Counted from the first letter of the stretch, positions 1 to 8,934 are shown. The stretch: 64,000 nucleotides of DNA from Butyrivibrio proteoclasticus B316 (GCF_000145035.1 NC_014387.1:1850001-1914000), one strand, 5' to 3'. The notes: generated from the sequence alone by a model not told the origin. Numbers and translations are program-made.

Positions 1-1178
1 ATGTCATGATGCCGGGTAATGCCAAAAAGCGTCACCCGATAGTTGAACAGCGTACAAAAGATCTGATAGCTTACGCTGAAAACTGTCCTCTTAACAGAGT
101 TGAAATGGGTGATACCAAAATAGGTATTATCACCTGCTCTACATCCTATCAGTATGTAAAAGAAGTATTTGGCGAAAACGTAAGTGTATTAAAGCTTGGC
201 ATGACCAATCCTCTACCTGAAAAACTCATCAGGGATTTTGCAGCCAAAGTTGAAAAACTCTACGTTGTAGAAGAACTTGATCCAATTATTGAAAACCATG
301 TTAAAGCTCTTGGACTGAAAGTAACAGGCAAAGACCTACTTCCAATATGTGATGAGTTTTCTCAAACACTCATAGCAAAAGCTTTTGGCTTGGAGACAGC
401 AGACTCTTTTGCCCTCGAAGAAAATATACCAAACAGACCGCCTGTAATGTGCGCAGGCTGTCCTCACAGAGGGTTGTTCTACACTCTCAAAAAGAATAAC
501 TGTACTGTTCTTGGCGATATCGGTTGCTACACTCTTGGCGCAGTTCCTCCACTCGGAGCAATAGAGATGACACTTTGCATGGGGGCATCAATTGGAGCAC
601 TTCATGGTTTTAACAAGGTAAGAGGCGCAGAAAGTGAACATAAAACTGTAGCTGTTATAGGCGATTCTACATTCATGCACTCAGGTATGACCGGGCTTGC
701 AAATGTTGCATATAACCAGTCTAATTCAACTATCATAATCGTTGATAACTCTATTACCGGAATGACAGGACATCAGCAGAACCCGACAACAGGCTATAAC
801 ATTAAGGGCGATCCTGCCGGAAAGATCGATCTTGAAGCTCTGTGCAGAGCTATGGGCTTTGAACGAGTAAGAGTTGTTGATCCATATAATCTTGAAGAAT
901 GCGACAAAGTTCTCAAAGAGGAATTAGCAGCCAATGCTCCTTCTGTAATCATTTCCAGAAGGCCTTGCGCTCTTCTTAAATATGTTAAGCACAATCCTCC
1001 TCTTAAGGTAAATACTGATAAGTGCGTAGGCTGCAAATCCTGCATGAGAATTGGCTGTCCTGCTATTTCTATGAAAAATGGCAAGGCAAATATCGATACG
1101 ACTCTTTGCGTAGGCTGCAATGTTTGTAGCCAGCTTTGTCCAGTAGGAGCATTTGAGTCTCCGGAAAGGAAGGCTTGA
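1..1178 (+). CDS. iorA: Indolepyruvate ferredoxin oxidoreductase, alpha subunit (5' truncated by window edge)
   Basis: This is the catalytic TPP/Fe-S subunit, which oxidatively decarboxylates aryl-2-oxoacids such as indolepyruvate to aryl-acetyl-CoA with reduction of ferredoxin. The frame is open to the window edge. About 390 residues remain, against roughly 600 usual for the family, so the N-terminal pyruvate-oxidoreductase domain is mostly missing. Visible parts are the cysteines of MCAGCPHRG, the TPP-binding region VIGDSTFMHSG with downstream DNSITGMTG, and a C-terminal 2x[4Fe-4S] ferredoxin domain (CVGCKSCMRIGCP and CVGCNVCSQLCP). It runs directly into iorB, so the two are co-transcribed. 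Confidence 0.93.
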   Translation, partial: VMMPGNAKKRHPIVEQRTKDLIAYAENCPLNRVEMGDTKIGIITCSTSYQYVKEVFGENVSVLKLGMTNPLPEKLIRDFAAKVEKLYVVEELDPIIENHVKALGLKVTGKDLLPICDEFSQTLIAKAFGLETADSFALEENIPNRPPVMCAGCPHRGLFYTLKKNNCTVLGDIGCYTLGAVPPLGAIEMTLCMGASIGALHGFNKVRGAESEHKTVAVIGDSTFMHSGMTGLANVAYNQSNSTIIIVDNSITGMTGHQQNPTTGYNIKGDPAGKIDLEALCRAMGFERVRVVDPYNLEECDKVLKEELAANAPSVIISRRPCALLKYVKHNPPLKVNTDKCVGCKSCMRIGCPAISMKNGKANIDTTLCVGCNVCSQLCPVGAFESPERKA

Positions 1179-1183
1179 TCAAT

Positions 1184-1759
1184 ATGGAAACTAAGAATAT
1201 TATGATCGTTGGCGTTGGAGGACAGGGGTCTCTTCTTGCCAGTAAATTACTTGGACATCTTTTGCTTAATCAGGGATATGATGTCAAAGTATCTGAAGTT
1301 CATGGAATGAGTCAAAGAGGAGGCAGCGTTGTCACATACGTAAGATATGGTGATAAGGTCTACTCTCCTGTTATAGATAAAGGCGAAGCTGACTTCATTG
1401 TTTCTTTTGAAGCTCTCGAAGCAGCCAGATGGCTTCCATTTCTCAAAAAAGATGGACAGATTGTCACAAATACTCAGCAGATAGATCCAATGCCTGTTAT
1501 CACAGGTGCTGCTGAATATCCTAAAAAGCTTATAAATAAATTAAAGGAAAGCGGCGCTAAAGTCGATGCGCTCGACTGCTTGTCACTGGCTACGGAAGCC
1601 GGTTCAGCAAAAGCTGTTAATATTGTCCTTCTCGGAAGACTCTCTCACTACTTTGACCTTCCGGAAGAAGCATGGATGAAATCACTAGAAGCCAATGTTC
1701 CATCCAAATTCCTTGAAATGAACAAAAAGGCTTTTGAGCTTGGAAAAAATCACGCTTAA
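1184..1759 (+). CDS. iorB: Indolepyruvate ferredoxin oxidoreductase, beta subunit
   Basis: This small gamma-type subunit completes the IorAB heterodimer. It is about 191 residues, the usual family length, and opens with a glycine-rich segment (IMIVGVGGQGS) followed by HGMSQRGGSVV, both typical of the POR/KOR gamma-domain fold. An upstream TTG at 1175 overlaps the iorA stop, but the ATG at 1184 lies 10 nt after AAAGGAAGG and is the better start. The tight junction with iorA supports translational coupling. A paaK-type ligase follows, consistent with aryl-acetyl-CoA/aryl-acetate interconversion. Confidence 0.92.
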   Translation: METKNIMIVGVGGQGSLLASKLLGHLLLNQGYDVKVSEVHGMSQRGGSVVTYVRYGDKVYSPVIDKGEADFIVSFEALEAARWLPFLKKDGQIVTNTQQIDPMPVITGAAEYPKKLINKLKESGAKVDALDCLSLATEAGSAKAVNIVLLGRLSHYFDLPEEAWMKSLEANVPSKFLEMNKKAFELGKNHA

Positions 1760-1816
1760 TACTTATTTACCAATAACTAACGAACATTTATGGGAAAAGT
1801 TTGCCGGGAGAATATC

Positions 1817-3118
1817 ATGGAAAAATATTATCAACAGGATATAGAAACAGCATCCGAAGAAAAGCTTCGCGAAATACAGAGTCAAAAACTTGTAGAGCAG
1901 GTAAAACACGTTTGGGACAATGTTCCATATTATCGCAAAAAAATGGAAGAAAAAGGTATAACACCAGATGACATCAAATCTATAGATGATCTTCACAAGC
2001 TTCCCTTTCTCTCCAAAAAAGATTTAAGGGATGCATATCCCACAGGTCTTCTCGGTGTCCCTATGAAGGACTGTGTGCGTATTCATTCCACCTCCGGAAC
2101 AACCGGAAAAAGAGTTGTAGCTTTTTATACTCAGGAAGATATTGATTTATGGGAAGATTGCTGTGCAAGAGCAATTGTAGCAGCAGGCGGAAGTAATGAG
2201 GACGTATGTCAGATAGCCTACGGATTCGGCTTGTTCACAGGTGGTGCCGGCCTAAACGGTGGCTCTCATAAAGTAGGATGTCTTACTGTCCCTATAAGTT
2301 CCGGAAACACTGACAGACAGATGATGTTTATCCAGGACCTGCAGGCTACTATCCTATGCTGTACTCCAAGCTATGCTGCTTACCTTTCTGAAAGATACAA
2401 GGAAGAAGGCTATAAGCCTGAAGACATTCCGTTAAAGGCTGGAATTTTTGGTGCAGAAGCCTGGAGTGAAGAAATGCGTACAGAAATTCAGAACACTCTT
2501 GGAATAAAAGCTTTTGATATCTACGGACTCACCGAATTATCCGGTCCCGGTGTTGCTTTTGAATGTTCGGCTCAGGATGGCATGCATATCAACGAAGATC
2601 ATTTCATTGCCGAAATAATAGACCCTGAAACAGAAGAAGTTCTTCCTGAAGGATCACAGGGCGAGCTTGTGTTTACTGCAATAGACAAAAAAGCTTTTCC
2701 AATGCTCCGCTACAGAACTCGCGATATTTGTAAGCTTTCCAGAGGCAAGTGTTCCTGTGGAAGAACATTCATCAAAATGGCCAAGCCTATGGGACGTTCA
2801 GATGACATGCTTATAGTCAGAGGCGTTAATGTATTTCCAAGTCAGATTGAAACTGTTCTTATCAATAATGGTTATCCTGCAAATTATCAAATCGTCGTCG
2901 ATCGTCAGAACAACACCGACTCTTTAGATGTTCAGGTTGAAATGACACCTGAGATGTTCACTGATAATGTAGGAGAAATAGAGGAACGCCAGAAAAAGCT
3001 TGCTGCTGACATGCATTCCATGCTTGGAATAAAGGTCAGAATATCTCTTCTTGCCCCTAAGTCAATTGCAAGAAGCGAAGGCAAAGCTATTCGCGTAATT
3101 GATAAACGTAAGATATAA
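1817..3118 (+). CDS. paaK: Phenylacetate-CoA ligase family protein
   Basis: This ANL-superfamily adenylate-forming enzyme activates phenylacetate or related aryl-acetates to CoA thioesters; run in reverse with IorAB it could conserve energy from aryl-acetyl-CoA. It has about 433 residues with the AMP-binding loop STSGTTGKR near residue 87, DIYGLTELSGPG near residue 240, and the C-terminal hinge/lid region RSDDMLIVRGVNVFP. A zinc-like cysteine pair appears in KCSCGRTF. The in-frame ATG at 1790 has no ribosome site, while the ATG at 1817 follows GGGAG by 6 nt, so 1817 is used. It sits between iorAB and an ACT-domain gene. Confidence 0.9.
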   Translation: MEKYYQQDIETASEEKLREIQSQKLVEQVKHVWDNVPYYRKKMEEKGITPDDIKSIDDLHKLPFLSKKDLRDAYPTGLLGVPMKDCVRIHSTSGTTGKRVVAFYTQEDIDLWEDCCARAIVAAGGSNEDVCQIAYGFGLFTGGAGLNGGSHKVGCLTVPISSGNTDRQMMFIQDLQATILCCTPSYAAYLSERYKEEGYKPEDIPLKAGIFGAEAWSEEMRTEIQNTLGIKAFDIYGLTELSGPGVAFECSAQDGMHINEDHFIAEIIDPETEEVLPEGSQGELVFTAIDKKAFPMLRYRTRDICKLSRGKCSCGRTFIKMAKPMGRSDDMLIVRGVNVFPSQIETVLINNGYPANYQIVVDRQNNTDSLDVQVEMTPEMFTDNVGEIEERQKKLAADMHSMLGIKVRISLLAPKSIARSEGKAIRVIDKRKI

Positions 3119-3187
3119 TGAAAGTGGAAATACATCCATCAAAAGCCGGCAAATATACTATTCGGTTTATACAAAAGGGAGAAAACA

Positions 3188-3622
3188 ATGAGTATTAAAC
3201 AAATATCAGTTTTTCTGGAAAACAAGCCTGGAACTCTCAAAAAGCTCACAAGTGTAATGGCAAAGAATAATATTGATATGCGTGCCACTTCGCTTGCAGA
3301 GACTAAAGACTTTGGAATTGCCAGGATCATTGTTGACGACGCATTAGAAGCAGTAAACACATTAAAAGATAATGACTTTGTTGCAAGCCTCACTCCTGTT
3401 CTTGCTATAGAAATACCAGATGAAGCAGGCGGACTGGATAAACTTCTCGAAGTATTTGCAGAGGCAGAAGTAAATATAGAATACATGTATGCCTTTCCCG
3501 GAAGAGGTACTTTAGGTCACGCATATATGATTTTCCGCGTAGGTGACACTAAAGCTGCAGAGGCAAAGCTTGCAGGCAAGGGACTTAAGCTTCTCACACA
3601 GGAAGACATTGCAAATATCTGA
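3188..3622 (+). CDS. Tandem ACT-domain protein, likely amino-acid sensor of the ior/paaK module
   Basis: The 144-residue protein consists almost entirely of two ACT domains (about residues 1-67 and 70-144), the first opening with KQISVFLENKPGTLKKLTSVM. ACT pairs bind small ligands, usually amino acids, between domains. Such stand-alone proteins are common beside aryl-oxoacid oxidoreductase and phenylacetate ligase genes, where an aromatic amino acid is the likely effector; that ligand is inferred. GGGAG lies 6 nt before the ATG. It is the last plus-strand gene before a convergent minus-strand operon, with only 8 nt between the two stop codons. Confidence 0.85.
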   Translation: MSIKQISVFLENKPGTLKKLTSVMAKNNIDMRATSLAETKDFGIARIIVDDALEAVNTLKDNDFVASLTPVLAIEIPDEAGGLDKLLEVFAEAEVNIEYMYAFPGRGTLGHAYMIFRVGDTKAAEAKLAGKGLKLLTQEDIANI

Positions 3623-3630
3623 TAACGTTC

Positions 3631-4164
3631 CTACTGAATATAAATAAATGTATTCTTTCTGAAAACAGATATTATCTTGCCAAGTGCAGAATAAATAAGT
3701 CCAAAGCAATATATAAATACAAGGGTGGCAGGTCTGGAACTAAAAGCAAAACATGCTATCGCAAGAGCTATATCAATGATTCCATGTGAAAGCTTTAGCT
3801 TCCAGGTCTTTGCCCCGTATTTTCTCGTTTCATTAACTCTAAGAACTTCTACAAGCCCTGAAAATCCATGAATCAGCGCAAGGTATATCAAAATATAGGT
3901 CTTTGGAAGATCATATAAAGTACTTGTAAATATACCTATATCAAGCAAAAAGATTCCTTGATAAAGAGACCTTTTCCCTCCAACCATAAATCTCGACAAC
4001 GTAAAATAGTTATAAAGGCCTTTTATTCCGGCAGCAAGAAACGCTATAGAAATTATTAACAGAATGAATACATAGCCCATTTCAGGATATAATATCAAAA
4101 TAATTGCCAGAGAAATAGACAAAAGAGCCATCGACAATGTAGTTATTTTTTGAAAACGCGTCAT
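3631..4164 (-). CDS. DUF308/HdeD-like small membrane protein
   Basis: The 177-residue protein has about six hydrophobic segments arranged as short helical pairs, for example residues 9-25, 29-48, 70-84, 90-104, 126-142 and 147-165, separated by basic loops. This is the layout of HdeD/DUF308 proteins, often linked to acid or envelope stress in other bacteria; the function here is unknown. Its start overlaps the stop of the upstream DUF6765 gene by 4 nt, so it is the distal gene of a three-gene operon running from 5821 to 3631. Confidence 0.6.
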   Translation of the reverse strand: MTRFQKITTLSMALLSISLAIILILYPEMGYVFILLIISIAFLAAGIKGLYNYFTLSRFMVGGKRSLYQGIFLLDIGIFTSTLYDLPKTYILIYLALIHGFSGLVEVLRVNETRKYGAKTWKLKLSHGIIDIALAIACFAFSSRPATLVFIYCFGLIYSALGKIISVFRKNTFIYIQ

Positions 4165-5288
4165 GCAGTCTCCTCTTTTCTTGGAATCCTGATTTCTTTG
4201 GTAAATCCCGCAAGTAAGTTCCCGGATTTAAATATTTCATTAGTAACCATGCCTTTATGGGCAATGGCACCCATTATAAATTTAGCAAGAAATGTATTAT
4301 TTCTGTTTCGTTTATTCGATCTGACAAATTCATCAACATATTTTTCAAGATCAAAATCCGGTATCTCTTTTCCCGAAAGTTCTTCTCCGAATTTCTTCCA
4401 GTCATCGCAAGCATTGTGCTGTCTTTTTCTAAGTATATCGTCAATTCTATCCCTATATTCTTCTATTGCATCATAATCGTAAGTTTCCTTTTCAAATCTC
4501 TCTATTTTCCCATTCAGGTACTTAAGAGCTGTTATCATCTGAGTAAAGGCCATCATGTAATCAGATGGATTGTCTTTGATGATATCCTTATAGTCATTCC
4601 AGGCCGGTACATATCTATACTTCATGTAGGAATAGTCCGGAAGATGTCCTGCTCTCCCATGTCCAAGATTCATAACAGAATGTTCATTCCCCTGAAAAAG
4701 ACTATTCGTAAATATTCCCTTTTCAAGATCGTCAGGAGCAGATGGATTATGCCTGAATTTTATCTTGCGTTCTACCTCTTTTTCTCCCTCATCAGCTTGC
4801 ACAAATTCTGTAAACTCTGCCGTAGTATTGTTGATCACAAGTGATGGTGTTCCCGCAAAATTCATGTGCGCCCAGGTATCAGCAAGAACGTGCATGGCTA
4901 TACCAACAGATTGAAGAGGCCTGTTTTTGGCAAGCTCAACTGTTTTAACAACTAAATCCCCATTAGGTCTGCAAATCAGCCTGTATCTCATCATATATCT
5001 CTTGGTTCTGTGTTCTTTTTGCGCATACAGATCATATGGTAAAAAATGAAACGAAGCCCATATCCTTGTTATCTCCTGCAAACCAATGACGTCAGTACGA
5101 GCATCCATCATCTCCAACTGTAGCTGAGTTGTAGCAGCAATGTGAGGAGCTTTTATCCTGTTCAAAAAGGTTTTGGAACAAAGATCCACGAGCTGAGCAC
5201 TATAGGCTATATCAAGAGCCTGTTCATGCTCATATCCTGATATGATTGCAGCGCAATATGTGGCATAATAATGAAAATCTTCCTGCAT
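4161..5288 (-). CDS. DUF6765-type protein with a zinc-phospholipase-like HxxxD/H pattern
   Basis: The 375-residue soluble protein begins EDFHYYATYCAA with no signal peptide. The distinctive segment is AMHVLADTWAHMNFAG (about residues 130-145), where His-x3-Asp-x3-His recalls metal ligands of zinc-dependent phospholipase C and S1/P1 nuclease folds. The N-terminal His and the AYSAQLVD segment could supply further ligands. The match to DUF6765 is from memory of this pattern, and activity is not established. It lies 2 nt after one membrane-protein gene and overlaps another by 4 nt, so it may act at the membrane with them. Confidence 0.6.
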   Translation of the reverse strand: MQEDFHYYATYCAAIISGYEHEQALDIAYSAQLVDLCSKTFLNRIKAPHIAATTQLQLEMMDARTDVIGLQEITRIWASFHFLPYDLYAQKEHRTKRYMMRYRLICRPNGDLVVKTVELAKNRPLQSVGIAMHVLADTWAHMNFAGTPSLVINNTTAEFTEFVQADEGEKEVERKIKFRHNPSAPDDLEKGIFTNSLFQGNEHSVMNLGHGRAGHLPDYSYMKYRYVPAWNDYKDIIKDNPSDYMMAFTQMITALKYLNGKIERFEKETYDYDAIEEYRDRIDDILRKRQHNACDDWKKFGEELSGKEIPDFDLEKYVDEFVRSNKRNRNNTFLAKFIMGAIAHKGMVTNEIFKSGNLLAGFTKEIRIPRKEETA

Positions 5289-5290
5289 AA

Positions 5291-5821
5291 TTATCCTTCT
5301 TTCAGCTGATTATTGATCTTTATGACTTTATATGCCGAATAGATCATGTCAAATAGTAGAAAAGAAAGTGTAATGTCAAGAATAAGCGTTGCTATTGCCG
5401 TATCTATAGTGTCTATATCTCTAAGGCCGATAAAATCAGAGGGAAGACTCATAACTGTGAGCACAAAATAAATAATGGCCCATATTATAAATCCCTTCTT
5501 TTTAATCTTACCCTGCTTTCCTAAAAGAGTGCTGGATGAATTAGCATATAGTTGCCCAAAGCGAATTCCGCCAAGACCAATCCGCACATGAAATAAAATA
5601 GCAATAAATAAAAAAAAGCCAAAAACAAATATAAGTATAAAACGAGCTTCCTGATATTCGCTCTCGCTCATTTCAAAGTAATCTCTAAAGCTTTCAGGTC
5701 CAAAAGCAATTGATAAATAAAATTTGATAGCAATCCAAAGGGAATAAAGGATTATGAATACTCCGCTTATAGAAATATTAGAATTATATTTTCTTAGCTG
5801 TGCTCTGATCTCGTCGTCCAT
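5291..5821 (-). CDS. Uncharacterised four-helix membrane protein
   Basis: This is a 176-residue protein of no recognised family. It has four likely transmembrane segments (about residues 18-38, 60-82, 108-126 and 137-163) and charged loops, with KKKG between helices 2 and 3 on the presumed cytoplasmic side. It is the first gene of the operon with the DUF6765 and HdeD-like genes, separated from the former by 2 nt. Its upstream region (5822-5980) carries a structured repeat. Confidence 0.55.
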   Translation of the reverse strand: MDDEIRAQLRKYNSNISISGVFIILYSLWIAIKFYLSIAFGPESFRDYFEMSESEYQEARFILIFVFGFFLFIAILFHVRIGLGGIRFGQLYANSSSTLLGKQGKIKKKGFIIWAIIYFVLTVMSLPSDFIGLRDIDTIDTAIATLILDITLSFLLFDMIYSAYKVIKINNQLKEG

Positions 5822-5887
5822 ATATGCTCCTATATATGACCTTTTAAACTAGATTACGATAACACATTAATTATATCACAACAAGAA

Positions 5888-5956
5888 AGCATGTTGCTTG
5901 CAACATGCTCGCGCCGAGCGCGGTTGCATTTATGCAACATTTACCTATCGCGCGAG
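5888..5956. repeat. Structured GC-rich intergenic repeat (nested hairpins)
   Basis: The stretch is far more GC-rich than its flanks and folds into nested stems. A perfect 10-nt inverted repeat AGCATGTTGC / GCAACATGCT lies at 5888-5909. An outer CTCGCGC / GCGCGAG pair (5908-5914 with 5950-5956) encloses GTTGCAT/ATGCAAC (5923-5938). It lies upstream of the membrane-protein operon and downstream of the GNAT gene. It resembles a REP-type dispersed element, but no second copy was seen in this window, so the repeat status is inferred. Confidence 0.45.
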
Positions 5957-5980
5957 TGCGCATCCATAGCGGAGCGTTTT

Positions 5981-6020
5981 TTATGATATAGGAATTTCGG
6001 AGAAATTTACTATATCATAA
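5981..6020. repeat. 40-nt palindromic repeat, copy 1
   Basis: An imperfect 40-nt palindrome with core GGAATTTCGGAGAAAT and outer arms TTATGATATAG / CTATATCATAA. A second copy of the same length and core occurs at 37333-37372, with arms changed compensatorily (TTATGC.../...GCATAA). This copy lies just beyond the GNAT terminator. Confidence 0.7.
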
Positions 6021-6045
6021 AAAAAGGAGTTCATAAAATGAACTC
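6019..6045 (-). terminator. Intrinsic terminator overlapping the end of the GNAT gene
   Basis: On the minus strand the 8-bp stem GGAGTTCA / TGAACTCC is followed by seven T residues (6019-6025). The left half of the stem is coding sequence for the last residues of the acetyltransferase, and the stop codon lies inside the hairpin. Little sequence separates it from the 40-nt palindrome. Confidence 0.75.
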
Positions 6046-6501
6046 CATCTGTGTCTCTTTAATTCTCATACCCATTTTGTCATAAAAACGTCTGGCACTA
6101 TCATTACCCTCCCAGACATTAAGACTAATTTCATAGCATCCAAGGCGTTTTGCCTCTCTCTTGACGTATTCAAAGAGTCTTGTGCCGACATGTCTGTCTC
6201 TAAAATGCTGATCAACGCACAGATCATCAATGAACAAAGAAGTAAAAGGAACCATATTGGTAGAGAAAGGCTGCTTTTTAATAATGCAAAAGGCATAGCC
6301 CATAACCTCATCATTTTCATCAACAGCTACATAAATAGGTCTGTTATCATCACTAATAATCTCTTTTAACTCATCATGAGTATACTTGGTCGTTCCGGAG
6401 ATAAAAATATCAGGTCTTATATGAGCATGCAGTTCAAGGACCTGCCCCAGTAGTTCTAAAATTTTCTCTGTATCCGTAAGTCTTGCTCTTCTGATATTCA
6501 T
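6031..6501 (-). CDS. GNAT family N-acetyltransferase
   Basis: The 156-residue single-domain GNAT protein transfers an acetyl group from acetyl-CoA to an amine whose identity cannot be read from sequence. Motif A is visible as IDDLCVDQHFRDRHVGTRLF (about residues 90-109), with the pyrophosphate-loop pattern R-x-x-x-V-G-T, followed by the helix FEYVKREAKRLGC and motif B SLNVWEGNDSARRFYDKMGM. Length and N-terminal layout (MNIRRARLTDTEKILELL) are complete. It lies 19 nt after the symporter gene on the same strand and probably shares its transcript, ending at the overlapping hairpin. Confidence 0.85.
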   Translation of the reverse strand: MNIRRARLTDTEKILELLGQVLELHAHIRPDIFISGTTKYTHDELKEIISDDNRPIYVAVDENDEVMGYAFCIIKKQPFSTNMVPFTSLFIDDLCVDQHFRDRHVGTRLFEYVKREAKRLGCYEISLNVWEGNDSARRFYDKMGMRIKETQMEFIL

Positions 6502-6520
6502 ATACTCCTCCCAGAAATTA

Positions 6521-8077
6521 TCAAGCTACTCCCTCTCCTTCATCAGAAAGGGATACACTCTGATGAACCATAACTTCTTTATCATAGCACGCAAATGCAC
6601 TGTTCACCAGCTTCTTATCAGGCTTTTTGGTAAATACAGAAACAACAGGAACAATGACAAGTCCCGCAAGCATACAGAATGCGCCGGCATTAATGGGTGA
6701 CTGTAAAAGAGCCGGGAAACTACTGCGAACAAGCATATTGGCAAGCATCACAACAGTAGAAAAGACAAAGCTGCACCAAACACCTGCCTTGGAAGTACCC
6801 TTCCAGTAAAGTCCATATAAGAAAGGTGCAAGGAAAGCCCCTGCAAGTGCACCCCATGAAACGCCCATAAGCTGAGCGATAAATGTAACATTCTGCTTAT
6901 ACTGTACAATTGCTATGATCACAGAAATAGCTACAAATACGACAATCAAAAATCTCATGATAAAAAGCTGCTTTTTTTCATTCATATCTTTTACAACATG
7001 TCCCTTTAAGAGGTCCAGTGTAAGTGTTGAACTGCTTGTAAGAACAAGTGATGACAAAGTTGACATGGAAGCAGATAGAACAAGAACTACTACAATTGCA
7101 ATAAGTATATCTGGAAGTCCTGATAGCATAGCAGGAATAATACTGTCATAGCCGCCGGCAGCAATGTCTACTCTGTCTGAAAATAGTCTTCCAAATCCGC
7201 CAAGGAAATAGCATCCGCCTGCAACAATAAAAGCAAACATTGTTGATACTATAGTTCCCTTTGAGATTGATTTCTCACTCTTGATCGCATAGAATTTCTG
7301 AACCATCTGTGGAAGTCCCCATGTTCCGAGAGATGTTAAGATAACTACGCCAAGAAGGTTAAGTGGATCCGGTCCAAAGAATGAAGCAAATATTCCAGGA
7401 GTTGTTGATACTGTTTCATCTGAAATACGCGCAAGTCCATCAAGTGAAGCAATAAATCCGCCTTTACTTCCAAGGACTGATAAAACAACCGCACTAATGC
7501 CAACAAGCATTAGTATACCCTGAATAAAATCATTTATAGCTGTTGCCATGTATCCGCCTGCTATAACATAGATACCTGTCAGTACAGCCATAACGATAAC
7601 GCATACTGAGTAATCAATATTAAAGGCCATTCCAAAAAGCCTTGAAAGTCCGTTATAAAGAGAAGCTGTATAAGGAATAAGGAATATAAATGTAATAACA
7701 GAAGCTGCAATCTTGAGTGAATTTCCGCCAAATCTCGCTGCAAAAAACTGAGGCATAGTTGCAGAATTAAGGTGCTGAGTCATGATCCTCGTTCTTCTTC
7801 CCAGGATTCTCCATGCAAGGAGTGAACCGATAAGCGCGTTTCCTATTCCAACCCACGTGGCTGCTATTCCATATTTCCAGCCAAACTGACCTGCATATCC
7901 AACAAAAATAACCGCTGAAAAATAAGACGTTCCGTAAGCAAAAGCTGTAACCCACGGCCCAACAGATCTACCGCCAAGAACAAAGCCATTAACATCAGTA
8001 GAATTCTTCCTGCAGATAAAGCCGATAGCCAACATAGTTGCAAAGAAAACAAGAAGCAAAAGAATTTTGATGATCAT
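6521..8077 (-). CDS. Sodium:solute symporter (SSS/PutP family)
   Basis: This 518-residue integral membrane protein has about 13 hydrophobic helices, matching the SSS family in which Na+ drives uptake of proline, pantothenate, sugars or acids. Typical landmarks are FVLGGRSVGPWVTAFAYGTSYFSA-like helix 1-2 residues, GGYMATAINDFIQGILM, and the SASMSTLSSLVL serine/threonine helix that carries sodium ligands. The substrate is unknown; the sequence is closest in style to proline/pantothenate types. The ATG at 8077 follows GGAGGG by 5 nt, whereas the in-frame ATG at 8089 overlaps that site. The downstream GNAT gene is probably co-transcribed. Confidence 0.87.
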   Translation of the reverse strand: MIIKILLLLVFFATMLAIGFICRKNSTDVNGFVLGGRSVGPWVTAFAYGTSYFSAVIFVGYAGQFGWKYGIAATWVGIGNALIGSLLAWRILGRRTRIMTQHLNSATMPQFFAARFGGNSLKIAASVITFIFLIPYTASLYNGLSRLFGMAFNIDYSVCVIVMAVLTGIYVIAGGYMATAINDFIQGILMLVGISAVVLSVLGSKGGFIASLDGLARISDETVSTTPGIFASFFGPDPLNLLGVVILTSLGTWGLPQMVQKFYAIKSEKSISKGTIVSTMFAFIVAGGCYFLGGFGRLFSDRVDIAAGGYDSIIPAMLSGLPDILIAIVVVLVLSASMSTLSSLVLTSSSTLTLDLLKGHVVKDMNEKKQLFIMRFLIVVFVAISVIIAIVQYKQNVTFIAQLMGVSWGALAGAFLAPFLYGLYWKGTSKAGVWCSFVFSTVVMLANMLVRSSFPALLQSPINAGAFCMLAGLVIVPVVSVFTKKPDKKLVNSAFACYDKEVMVHQSVSLSDEGEGVA

Positions 8078-8280
8078 AGTACCCTCCAATTATTCCCCAT
8101 ACGTTATTTAAAATAGCTGTCTTTAATACTTTAACGCTTTAAATCATGTTAGTCAATGCTCTTTACTTATTTCGTAGCATTAAATAGTCAAAAATAAGCA
8201 AAAATAGATAACAAATGAAAATATTATCGTGATATTATAAATCTGTTGTTTATTTACATAAAATAAAAGGAGTATTAGGT

Positions 8281-8934
8281 ATGAAATTATTCGTTGACAC
8301 AGCCAATATTGAAGAAATCAGAAAAGCAAATGACATGGGGGTTATTTGCGGTGTAACTACTAACCCATCACTTATTGCCAAGGAAGGCAGAGACGTTTAC
8401 GAAGTAGTTAAAGAGATCGCTTCTATCGTAGATGGTCCTATCTCAGGTGAGGTTAAGGCTACAACAACAGATGCTGAAGGAATGATTGCTGAGGGTCGTG
8501 AAATTGCCAAGCTTCACAAGAACATGGTAGTTAAGATTCCTATGACAATCGAAGGTCTTAAGGCTTGTAAGGTTCTTTCAAGCGAAGGCATCAAGGTTAA
8601 CATGACTCTTATCTTCACAGCTAACCAGGCTCTTCTTTGCGCAAGAGCAGGTGCTGCTTACGTTAGCCCATTCCTTGGAAGACTTGATGATATCAGCGTC
8701 CGTGGAACAGACCTTATTACAGAAGTTGCTGAAATCTTCAACATTCATGGCATTGATACAGAGATCATCGCTGCTTCAATCCGTAACCCTATGCACGTTA
8801 CAGATTGCGCTCTTGCAGGTGCTGACATCGCTACAGTTCCTTACAAGGTAATTGAGCAGATGACTCATCATCCTCTTACAGATGCTGGTATCGAGAAGTT
8901 CCAGAAAGACTATCTTGCAGTATTTGGTGAGTAA
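8281..8934 (+). CDS. fsa: Transaldolase-like fructose-6-phosphate aldolase
   Basis: The 217-residue protein belongs to the short transaldolase subfamily (TalC/FSA). It uses a Schiff-base lysine to transfer a dihydroxyacetone unit or to cleave fructose 6-phosphate. The N-terminal [26 protein letters not shown] and the lysine in VVKIPMT (near residue 86) are diagnostic, and the C-terminal DYLAVFG fits the subfamily. Whether it acts as transaldolase or aldolase cannot be decided from sequence. It is monocistronic, with GGAG upstream of the ATG and a strong terminator after the stop. Codon use is markedly biased (CTT, GGT, AAG), suggesting high expression. Confidence 0.92.
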   Translation: MKLFVDTANIEEIRKANDMGVICGVTTNPSLIAKEGRDVYEVVKEIASIVDGPISGEVKATTTDAEGMIAEGREIAKLHKNMVVKIPMTIEGLKACKVLSSEGIKVNMTLIFTANQALLCARAGAAYVSPFLGRLDDISVRGTDLITEVAEIFNIHGIDTEIIAASIRNPMHVTDCALAGADIATVPYKVIEQMTHHPLTDAGIEKFQKDYLAVFGE

